This document shows positions 8,179 to 13,124 of a stretch of DNA of 13,124 nt, piece by piece (the first letter of the stretch is position 1; every line of letters starts with the position of its first letter). The position numbers and the translations under genes are program-made. The notes below the pieces were generated by a model. That model saw only the letters and a program-made list of their open reading frames with translations. It had not been told where the DNA came from and ran no database searches. Where the stretch lies: contig JBBEDC010000049.1 in NCBI GenBank assembly GCA_040881505.1, positions 1-13,124 on the forward strand, written 5' to 3'. This DNA is from JBBEDC01 sp040881505. Lineage in GTDB: Bacteria > Patescibacteriota > Andersenbacteria > UBA10190.

Positions 8179-8816
8179 AGCTAATAACAGTTATCCGTAC
8201 AGATATACAGAAAATGGTGCGCCAATATATTCTTGGCCGTATCTTCTCTGACTCCCCCAGGTGAGCATATCTTTATAGCTTTCTTAAAACGATATAATTA
8301 CTTCCGGATACTTTCTACTACCCTTACGGAACGATACGCCAATTCGATGCCGTGTTATCAATTAGCGTTGGGGTTTATACGAGCTCGGGAGATATGTGGG
8401 GTGACACGGAGTACGTATGCTTCTGCAACGAGAGGCTTCTCTATGAGGCCAGCGGAAAATTGCTATGTGTACGCGGGTAAGGGATGGGTAACAGCCTAGG
8501 AGGGGATGTAAATTATTTGAGTCAGATTAAAACAAGATAGAGTAGCGCTAAGCTTGAAGTTGATAGGGGTAGTGAAGACGGGTGGAGTAGGAAGTGGGAA
8601 GAAGATGAGAAGGGTGGAGTAGGTTAGCAGGTGGGAAAGTGATTAGATCATTAGAATGAGAAAAGTGGAGAGGATCGGAGGCGTAATCAAGTATGAATGC
8701 CTCCTCAAAAACAAAGAGGGAGGGCGAAGATATCTTTCAAAAAACAATACTAAAAAAGAACATGTTATCGGTTACCTTACGCGTACTAGATATGTTCAAA
8801 ATTGATGTTCACATTC
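8179..8816 (+). other. Noncoding stretch with purine-rich block
   Basis: About 640 bases without a convincing gene. It contains a perfect but isolated -10 hexamer TATAAT (8293-8298), several short GC-rich hairpins (TTCCG/CGGAA at 8302-8331; GGCTTC/GAGGCC around 8433-8449) and, from about 8555 to 8690, a block that is almost entirely A, G and T with very few C. That block carries a 12-base direct repeat, GGGTGGAGTAGG, at 8580-8591 and 8612-8623. Open frames here (8233-8499; 8693-8878) do not look like proteins. It may be a long leader, a second RNA, or decayed sequence. Confidence 0.5.
8580..8623 (+). repeat. 12-bp direct repeat in purine-rich block
   Basis: GGGTGGAGTAGG occurs at 8580-8591 and again, exactly, at 8612-8623 (32-base period). 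Both copies are followed by a G/A-rich segment containing GTGGGAA. The block is strongly purine-biased on the + strand. Confidence 0.7.
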
Positions 8817-8845
8817 TTTACCCGAGGGGTAAAATGTGCTATACT
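8817..8845 (+). promoter_or_regulatory. Promoter of the candidate structured RNA, with an inverted repeat over the -35
   Basis: TTTACC (8817-8822), 17-base spacer, TATACT (8840-8845) with an upstream TGC giving an extended -10. This is among the best promoters in the window; transcription would start at about 8852. The -35 sits inside a perfect 7-bp inverted repeat, TTTACCC-GAG-GGGTAAA (8817-8833), which looks like an operator. A related inverted repeat covers the -35 of the tRNA-His promoter. Confidence 0.65.
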
Positions 8846-8851
8846 TCATCT

Positions 8852-9431
8852 ATCACTAAGCACTCAAAGAGCGCTTAGCAATACAAAAAGGCAAAATAAA
8901 CAACATTACGGCCCTGAAGAGAATATCTCGAGTACAGCACGCAGGGCCGTCACTATTCCTGAACACTCCAATTGAATATCCACAATACCTTCCCAAAAGA
9001 CGGGGAGCGCGGTTAGGGAGTATTTCCCCCTATACTCCCTAAGCGTGCTTCCCTAATTGGCGAAGCACCCCCTTAACTTTGAGGACGTGGTGACCTGCAT
9101 CACCCTCAAACATCAAACACAAAAACCACACAAAAACGGTTTAGAACCTTTGTACATTTTCGCAGCGAGGATTGCATCAACAAAAACATAAATATGTAAT
9201 CGGAACTGCAATCAAGGTTAAGGAACATTCTACAGCGCAGGATGTGGAATAGATGCACTTAGTCCTTGTTTGTAAAAATGATAAGAACGGTCGGTGCGGG
9301 ATCACTAACAGTGACTACACCGCATAGCGATTCGACATCGACCGTTCTCGTCTTCTAACAAGGGCCTTCAGGCCCAGCTACACGGTCAATTACTACGTTT
9401 TTGCCGGATGTTACTGGGCCTGTCTTATTTT
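8852..9431 (+). ncRNA. Candidate large structured noncoding RNA (about 580 nt), family not recognised
   Basis: No protein fits here, but a consistent series of stems does: 8856-8878 (CTAAGC/GCTTAG plus CTC/GAG, loop AAA); 8908-8950 (ACGGCCCTG/CAGGGCCGT, 9 bp); 9013-9042 (perfect 11 bp TTAGGGAGTAT/ATACTCCCTAA); 9045-9068 (GTGCTTC/GAAGCAC); 9078-9110 (TTTGAGG/CCTCAAA around GTGA/TCAC); 9170-9213 (GATTGCA/TGCAATC around a smaller hairpin); 9227-9250 (7 bp with one G-U); 9284-9348 (10 bp AGAACGGTCG/CGACCGTTCT enclosing TGCGG/CCGCA and TCACT/AGTGA); and 9362-9375. Linkers are rich in A and C and poor in G and T, as in exposed single strands of RNA. A good promoter lies at 8817-8845 and a terminator-like stem at 9370-9421. 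I looked for tmRNA (ALAA tag, CCA end), RNase P (AGGAAAGTCC, ACAGAAA) and SRP RNA signatures and found none. Confidence 0.6.
9370..9431 (+). terminator. Terminator-like stem ending the candidate RNA
   Basis: AGGCCCAG (9370-9377) pairs with CTGGGCCT (9414-9421), 8 bp, followed by GTCTTATTTT. The 36-base loop is long. The first arm overlaps the hairpin GGGCC-TTCA-GGCCC (9362-9375), so the two structures compete. Confidence 0.5.
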
Positions 9432-9486
9432 CCGCTCGGCGGTATACTTAAACCAGTATTTTCTTTAAGATCATAATTTTAGATAT

Positions 9487-9825
9487 ATGCACTCACCAGA
9501 GTTTATACAAGAAATGAAAATGGCCTTACAAGAAGAAGAACAGGATGTTCGGGCTAAGCTTGAACGCCTAGCCCGTAAGGAAGAAGGAGACTACCAGGCA
9601 GATTTTCCTGATTATGGACGTAAGGATGAGGAAAACGCTTCAGAGGTTGCGGACTATCAAGCGAGCTATGCGACTACGGAAGCCTTGGAGGCGCGCCTGG
9701 AAGAGGTAGGAGCAGCCTTGAAACGAATTGAAGCTGGAACGTATGGTGCGACCGGTGATGGCGAAGAAATTCCTGAGGATCGTCTTCGAGCCAATCCTGC
9801 AGCAACTACACTTGTAGTTAAGTAG
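9487..9825 (+). CDS. DksA/TraR-like protein lacking the zinc-finger cysteines
   Basis: 112 aa. Residues 1-80 form the long charged helical coiled-coil region (QEEEQDVRAKLERLARKEE; EALEARLEEVGAALKRIEAG). The C-terminal part follows the TraR/DksA pattern closely: LKRIEAGTYG at 78-87, then IPEDRLRANPAATTLV at 95-110, equivalent to the usual RI..GTYG-C..CG..I...RL.A.P.A..C..C. Yet there is no cysteine anywhere: the first pair is replaced by ATGDG, one residue shorter, and the second pair by TLVV. DksA/TraR proteins enter the secondary channel of RNA polymerase with ppGpp; whether this version does so is unknown. The ATG at 9487 is the natural start. lspA begins eight bases after the stop, implying an operon. 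A TATACT at 9443-9448 may serve as -10. Confidence 0.85.
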   Translation: MHSPEFIQEMKMALQEEEQDVRAKLERLARKEEGDYQADFPDYGRKDEENASEVADYQASYATTEALEARLEEVGAALKRIEAGTYGATGDGEEIPEDRLRANPAATTLVVK

Positions 9826-9832
9826 TTGAACC

Positions 9833-10261
9833 ATGAATCGAACGGCGGCTTACTCGACTATAGGAGTTGCCGCCTTTCTTTTTATCGTCGACCAAGTGCT
9901 TAAGCGTTACTTTCTAGCAAACCCCGCAGGGGGAATCTCGTATGGCTTTCTCGAAATAGGGCTTTATCTTAATAACGGAGTGTGGAGGAATGAAGCGATG
10001 GCTACGGTTGGCTCAGCTGTAGTGGTCCTAATCTTGTTATGGCTAGGGAGTAGATACCGGTATTTATGGATGCTTGGAGTGTTTTTACTGGGTAGTGTTG
10101 GGAATTTGCTGGATAGAATCGTATATGGACAAGTGGTCGATTACTTCGTATTCTACGAGTTGATTTTTAATGTAGCAGATGTATTAATAGCTGTTGGTGC
10201 GATTGGCGTGGTAGTGCAAGTAGTTAGGCGGGGTAATGGTGAAGAAAGAATATCCCGCTAA
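9833..10261 (+). CDS. lspA: Lipoprotein signal peptidase (signal peptidase II), short form
   Basis: Integral-membrane aspartyl protease that removes signal peptides from lipid-modified prolipoproteins. 142 aa, shorter than the usual 150-170. Four hydrophobic segments are visible (about 8-28, 57-72, 78-93, 108-130). Family motifs: FIVDQVLKRYF (Asp20, Lys24), GSVGNLLDR (87-95), VVDYFVF with catalytic Asp103, and FNVADVLI with catalytic Asp116. The loop usually written N.G.aF is altered here (YLNNGVWRNEA, 45-55), lacking the common aromatic/small pattern, and the segments between helices are trimmed. The ATG lies seven bases after the stop of the DksA-like gene. No prolipoprotein with an obvious lipobox is present in this window. 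Identity is supported by both catalytic aspartate motifs. Confidence 0.92.
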   Translation: MNRTAAYSTIGVAAFLFIVDQVLKRYFLANPAGGISYGFLEIGLYLNNGVWRNEAMATVGSAVVVLILLWLGSRYRYLWMLGVFLLGSVGNLLDRIVYGQVVDYFVFYELIFNVADVLIAVGAIGVVVQVVRRGNGEERISR

Positions 10262-10282
10262 TTTCATTTGATAAGAGGGGAA

Positions 10283-10291
10283 TGGTAATAT
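10283..10291 (+). promoter_or_regulatory. Candidate extended -10 promoter of the histidine kinase gene
   Basis: TGG followed by TAATAT, 27 bases before the ATG at 10319. The -10 lies inside the arc of a 7-bp inverted repeat, TTTGATA (10267-10273) with TATCAAA (10291-10297), which could be an operator or a weak lspA terminator. Confidence 0.4.
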
Positions 10292-10318
10292 ATCAAAAAG
10301 GCGGGGCTGTTTTATTTT

Positions 10319-11215
10319 ATGCATAGATACTCAACTCAAACTATTTTTCATTCGTTCGTATATGGTGGAGCATCGGTACTGCTAGCACTGGATCTTTTCT
10401 ATTTAATAAAGTCTTTATTTCAGAATAACTTCGTTCCAGTTCTCCCTATCGTTGCTGGTATCTTTATTAGTACTGGACTGTTGTTAGTAGTCTACGCTGA
10501 GCACCAGGCAAGAAAGCAGGCACGGGGAGAGTTGCGACGCCTATCTCGTGTGGCTCATCAACTTGAGAGCCCTCTAAAAAACCTCCAGGAAGATTTACAG
10601 CAGCTTGTCGCGCAGTCTGATCGCCTACCAGCGGAGGCGCGCATGAAGCTTAAGCGGATGGATACGAAGTCGCATATTCTGCTTGATAACATTAGAGATG
10701 TCTTCCTGATGCTCCAAGCCCAACAGGGGAAAATAACTCAGGATTTAAAAACGTATGACGTTTGTAAGCTTGTGCAGGAAGCTGTGGATAGGGTGCGACC
10801 GCTTGCCTCTGCCCGCAACGTAGAGATCTTGCAAAAGGCACACTGTGACCATGCCGCAGTCGCCGTAGATCGGTCGCTCTTCTTTATCGCTCTCGGACAT
10901 CTATTAGAGAATGGAATACTGTACACTCTCACCCCTGGTATTCTAAATATCTCTATTGTCAAAGGAACTTCTCAGGTTCGCATAGTTGTGCAGGACAGAG
11001 GAGTTGGAGTGAAGGAAAAAGATGCTCCTGCAATACTCCTGCCATTTGCGCGTGGTGATAAAGCAGATCAATTCGACCCCGATGGTATAGGAGTAGGACT
11101 TACTCTTGCTAGCTATATCGTAAAGGAGTTCGGAGGGTCGTTTAACTGGCGACCTCGAGAGAATGCTGCGGGAACGGAGTTTGAGATTCGGCTCCCCCTC
11201 ATTCAAACAACCTAA
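10319..11215 (+). CDS. Two-TM sensor histidine kinase, orphan
   Basis: 298 aa. Two membrane helices (about 12-32 and 40-60) with almost no outer loop, so there is no extracellular sensor domain; any signal must come from the membrane or within the cell. The dimerisation helix holds the phosphoacceptor motif RRLSRVAHQLESPLKN (His80). The ATPase domain shows the N box (HLLENGILYT, Asn198), G1 (VVQDRGVGV, Asp226), F box (LLPFARGDK) and G2 (GIGVGLTLASYIVKEFGG, 257-273). The residue after His80 is Gln instead of the usual Glu/Asp, which in HisKA kinases helps catalysis. No response regulator gene lies nearby. The ATG at 10319 is downstream of a promoter-like TGG-TAATAT. It is 57 bases after lspA and may be a separate transcription unit. 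Confidence 0.9.
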   Translation: MHRYSTQTIFHSFVYGGASVLLALDLFYLIKSLFQNNFVPVLPIVAGIFISTGLLLVVYAEHQARKQARGELRRLSRVAHQLESPLKNLQEDLQQLVAQSDRLPAEARMKLKRMDTKSHILLDNIRDVFLMLQAQQGKITQDLKTYDVCKLVQEAVDRVRPLASARNVEILQKAHCDHAAVAVDRSLFFIALGHLLENGILYTLTPGILNISIVKGTSQVRIVVQDRGVGVKEKDAPAILLPFARGDKADQFDPDGIGVGLTLASYIVKEFGGSFNWRPRENAAGTEFEIRLPLIQTT

Positions 11216-11218
11216 ATC

Positions 11219-11247
11219 TTGCGATATTAGCTGACAGGCCGTATAAA
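11219..11247 (+). promoter_or_regulatory. Promoter of tRNA-Arg(TCG)
   Basis: TTGCGA (11219-11224), 17-base spacer, TATAAA (11242-11247). The expected start is at about 11254, three bases before the mature tRNA 5' end. Confidence 0.65.
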
Positions 11248-11256
11248 GAGGAAATC

Positions 11257-11330
11257 GCACCCGTAGCTCAATTGGATAGAGCGCTGGTCTTCGGAACCAG
11301 AGGTTGCACGTTCGAGCCGTGCCGGGTGCA
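11257..11330 (+). tRNA. tRNA-Arg, anticodon TCG
   Basis: Full cloverleaf: acceptor GCACCCG/CGGGTGC, D stem GCTC/GAGC, anticodon stem CTGGT/ACCAG with loop CTTCGGA (anticodon TCG, reading CGA), T stem GCACG/CGTGC with loop TTCGAGC, discriminator A. The genome continues CAA after the discriminator, so CCA is not encoded and must be added. It closely resembles the tRNA-Arg at 12098 outside the anticodon arm. Confidence 0.95.
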
Positions 11331-11337
11331 CAATTAT

Positions 11338-11925
11338 TTAAAGCAACCCCTTCTTCTCCAGAAGGTGATACAGGACAATACTCGTAGACAGGGCAACGTT
11401 ATGAGAGTTACCAAGGCCAAGAATGGGAATTTCTACAACGTGATCAGATAAGTCTAGTAGCTCCTGACGAACTCCTTGGCGTTCGTGTCCTACAATAATT
11501 ACCAATGGCAAAGTATATTGCTTGGCATCTAAATGATGATAAGGGACGCTCCCACTGGTTTGCTCTAAAGAAACAATAGCATTGCCTTCACTTTTTAGCT
11601 GCTGAGTGAGAGGGAGTGGATCTTCGATGTATTCCCACGGTTGATACGGGAGGGCATATACGGCTGTTTTAGCTATACGATGCTCGTGACGAGCAATGAG
11701 AGCCTTGGGTCGCTCGTCATTGTCGATTCTGGGGTGGCCGGTATAGCCAGTTAAATACAGCTTTTTGAGCCGTGCAGTTTCGCATAGACGAAACAGTAAC
11801 CCTACATTATCAAGGCTGCGTACATTATCCATGATAATAGAAATAGGGGTACGCTCCATGGACGAAAGCGTCTCTGGCGTCGGACGCTCACCCACCAAGT
11901 CTTGAGTTGTTTTCTTTGTAACCAT
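11338..11925 (-). CDS. SpoU/TrmH-family RNA 2'-O-methyltransferase
   Basis: SPOUT-class enzyme that uses S-adenosylmethionine to methylate a ribose 2'-OH in tRNA or rRNA. The 195-aa product has all three SpoU motifs: motif 1 MDNVRSLDNVGLLFRLCET (32-50, with Asn40 and catalytic-type Arg46), motif 2 LVIIVGHERQGV (141-152) and motif 3 VEIPILGLGNSHNVALSTS (164-182), which make the trefoil-knot cofactor site. It lacks the N-terminal substrate-binding domain of RlmB-type members, so it is a minimal form. The start at 11925 (MVTKKTTQ) is only nine bases after the tRNA-His gene on the same strand, implying one transcript; an internal Met23 just before the conserved core is an alternative. Which nucleotide it modifies cannot be read from the sequence. 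The gene ends eight bases from the convergent tRNA-Arg(TCG). Confidence 0.93.
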   Translation of the reverse strand: MVTKKTTQDLVGERPTPETLSSMERTPISIIMDNVRSLDNVGLLFRLCETARLKKLYLTGYTGHPRIDNDERPKALIARHEHRIAKTAVYALPYQPWEYIEDPLPLTQQLKSEGNAIVSLEQTSGSVPYHHLDAKQYTLPLVIIVGHERQGVRQELLDLSDHVVEIPILGLGNSHNVALSTSIVLYHLLEKKGLL

Positions 11926-11933
11926 CTTTATTA

Positions 11934-12008
11934 TGGGGCGACTAGAGGGAATTGAACCCTCGTCGCCGGGACCACAACCCGGAGCTTTACCACTAAGCTA
12001 TAGCCGCC
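11934..12008 (-). tRNA. tRNA-His, anticodon GTG, with encoded G-1 and CCA
   Basis: On the minus strand: G-1, acceptor GCGGCTA/TAGTCGC (one G-U), D stem starting GCTT, anticodon stem CCGGG/CCCGG with loop TTGTGGT (anticodon GTG), T stem GAGGG/CCCTC with loop TTCAATT, C73 and encoded CCA. The encoded G-1 opposite C73 is the identity mark of bacterial tRNA-His. Unlike both tRNA-Arg genes here, CCA is in the DNA. It is followed directly by the SpoU gene. Confidence 0.96.
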
Positions 12009-12013
12009 ATAAC

Positions 12014-12061
12014 AGGTGCTTTCACCTAAGATTGTAGCAATTTACCATATTTTCTGGTAAA
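12014..12061 (-). promoter_or_regulatory. Promoter region of tRNA-His/SpoU with inverted repeats
   Basis: Minus strand: TACAAT (12036-12031) preceded by TGC forms an extended -10; a TTACCA -35 lies 18 bases upstream. The -35 falls in a perfect 7-bp inverted repeat, TTTACCA-N7-TGGTAAA (12041-12061), similar to the one at 8817-8833. Between promoter and tRNA, AGGTG/CACCT (12014-12027) can form a small hairpin with a four-base loop. Confidence 0.5.
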
Positions 12062-12097
12062 AACAAGAAGTCCCGTCTTAGGGATTAGGTAGAGAGA

Positions 12098-12171
12098 GTC
12101 CCCGTAGCTCAACTGGATAGAGCGAACGGTTTCTACCCGTTAGGTTGCACGTTCGAGTCGTGCCGGGGGCA
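12098..12171 (+). tRNA. tRNA-Arg, anticodon TCT
   Basis: Cloverleaf: acceptor GTCCCCG/CGGGGGC (one U-G pair), D stem GCTC/GAGC, anticodon stem AACGG/CCGTT with loop TTTCTAC (anticodon TCT, reading AGA and probably AGG), T stem GCACG/CGTGC with loop TTCGAGT, discriminator A. The next bases are CCG, so a complete CCA is not encoded. I could not identify a clear promoter upstream. Confidence 0.95.
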
Positions 12172-12212
12172 CCGTGGAGGGAGCTGAACATTTTTACAAT
12201 CCAACCAATTCT

Positions 12213-12219
12213 AAAGGAG
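12213..12219 (+). promoter_or_regulatory. Strong Shine-Dalgarno site of the dihydroorotate dehydrogenase-like gene
   Basis: AAAGGAG ending about seven bases before the ATG at 12226. It is the clearest ribosome binding site in the window and fixes the start of the gene. A partial copy of the surrounding motif (GGAGCTGA) also occurs at about 12180. Confidence 0.7.
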
Positions 12220-12225
12220 CTGAGG

Positions 12226-13124
12226 CATGAAACTGCGCGGAGACGAGTTTGGGCGGGTGTTCAACGCATCCGGAGGCAGGAACCTGACAGGCATCGGGTA
12301 TCCTTTCCATAAGTGGCTTGGGCCGATTGGACCCAACTACGATGGATCAACGTTCATCGCCAAGACTACCACCTTTCACCCCAGAGAGGGCAACATGCCT
12401 CTCCTGGAAGATGGAGAGACTCCCCGGGAGATGCTTCCCAAATGCATCTACGTGAACTTTTTCCGGGCAATTACGCTCAATGCTGTAGGGCTTAGCGGCC
12501 CTGGCTTTGAGGCAATTCTTGATACCGGCAGGCTGCAACAGCGTACTGACCCTTTCATCCTCTCCTTTATGCCGGCAGGCTCTACGCTTGAAGAGCGACA
12601 GGCCGAAGAGCGGCTGTACGTGGACATGCTGAAGCGCAGGAAGTCGGAATTTCGGGCAAAAATCGCCATCCAGCGCAACTTCTCCTGCCCGAACGTGGGC
12701 CAGGATCCCTCCGAGTTGATCGAAGAGTCTCATAGCTCTTTCGAAGTGCTTGGGGAGCTCGACATCCCGCTCATTGCCAAGATTAACGCCGAGGTGTCGC
12801 CCAAGGCCGCAGTTAAGGTGGCCAAGCACCCGATGTGCGATGCTATTTGTAACTCAAACACCATCTTTTGGCTTCACATGCCGGATCTTATCCGCTGGTG
12901 GTGGCTGTTTCCCTGGCAGCATTTGTTTCACGGAGGGAGGTCGCCACTGCAAGTTCGGGGGCTTGAGCAGCCTGGCGGCCTTGGCGGAAGGCCGCTGTAC
13001 CCGATCGTTCGAGACTGGATTCGAGACGCACGGGCGGCCGGATTCACAAAGCCCATCATGGCTTGCGGAGGGCTGCTGTCCAAGCGGTCAATTAGGGGAG
13101 TAGCTCGTGCCGGGGCAAGTGCTG
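12226..13124 (+). CDS. pyrD: Dihydroorotate dehydrogenase-like flavoprotein, 3'-truncated by the window edge
   Basis: The frame is open from the ATG at 12226 to the last base (299 codons, no stop), so the C-terminus is missing. It matches the FMN-binding barrel of dihydroorotate dehydrogenases: NASGGRNLTGIGY (13-25), FIAKTTTFHPREGNMP (43-58), GLSGPGFEAIL (88-98), NFSCPN (151-156), PLIAKINAEV with Lys185 (181-190), CNSNT (208-212), GGLGGRPLYPIV (250-261) and PIMACGGL (276-283). In class 1 enzymes the Cys of the NxSCPN motif (Cys154 here) is the catalytic base, while class 2 has Ser, so this looks class 1-like. It would oxidise dihydroorotate to orotate in UMP synthesis; related dihydropyrimidine dehydrogenases are an alternative. 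G+C and use of C/G-ending codons look higher than in the rest of the window, and it alone has a strong Shine-Dalgarno site. Confidence 0.85.

Noticed and set aside
8233..8499. 88-residue open frame starting at TTG
   Set aside because: No Shine-Dalgarno site, irregular composition, no recognisable domain, and it lies in a hairpin-rich noncoding stretch; likely chance.
8500..8700. CRISPR-like repeats
   Set aside because: Only two copies of a 12-base purine-rich repeat, with no regular spacers and no cas genes.
8693..8878. 61-residue open frame with a distant GGAGG upstream
   Set aside because: It runs through the promoter at 8817-8845 and ends in the first stem of the candidate RNA; its composition is unremarkable. 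A real small basic protein cannot be fully excluded.
9284..9431. tmRNA or RNase P RNA
   Set aside because: TTCGAC and GC-rich stems looked suggestive, but there is no ALAA tag frame, no CCA end, and no AGGAAAGTCC or ACAGAAA conserved blocks.
12347..12829. 160-residue open frame on the minus strand
   Set aside because: It is antisense to the dihydroorotate dehydrogenase-like gene, which has clear family motifs and a ribosome binding site.

Overview
The window looks like a piece of an uncultivated bacterial chromosome, most plausibly a small-genome lineage such as Patescibacteria (CPR). That placement is an inference. The hints are: most starts lack a clear Shine-Dalgarno sequence; several -10 elements lie so close to the start codon that the mRNAs would be almost leaderless; there is a DksA-like/lspA pair; and an NYN nuclease gene sits between rpsO and pnp. 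TGA works as an ordinary stop codon (end of the NYN gene).

Layout. 1-762: 3' part of an unrecognised gene. 759-1685 (minus): Xer-type tyrosine recombinase, tail-to-tail with it and divergent from the next unit. 1768-4973: rpsO, an NYN-domain nuclease and pnp, an RNA-processing and ribosome unit whose pnp leader is rich in hairpins. 5097-8178: two long proteins, each with one N-terminal membrane anchor and a large outer domain; the first resembles DUF3352. 8179-9486: about 1.3 kb with no convincing gene. Its second half (about 8852-9431) has a strong promoter, a chain of perfect or near-perfect stems joined by A/C-rich linkers, and a terminator-like end. It is the best candidate here for an undescribed structured RNA of about 580 nt. 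9487-10261: a cysteine-free DksA/TraR-like protein and signal peptidase II. 10319-11215: a two-TM orphan histidine kinase. 11257-12171: tRNA-Arg(TCG), then on the minus strand tRNA-His(GTG) followed by a SpoU methyltransferase, then tRNA-Arg(TCT). 12226-end: a dihydroorotate dehydrogenase-like gene cut by the window edge, with a clear ribosome binding site and G+C-richer codons than its neighbours.

Working together: rpsO-NYN-pnp links ribosome assembly with RNA turnover, the tRNA/SpoU block concerns decoding and RNA modification, and lspA, the kinase and the two anchored proteins concern the cell envelope. The role of the large noncoding region is unknown.
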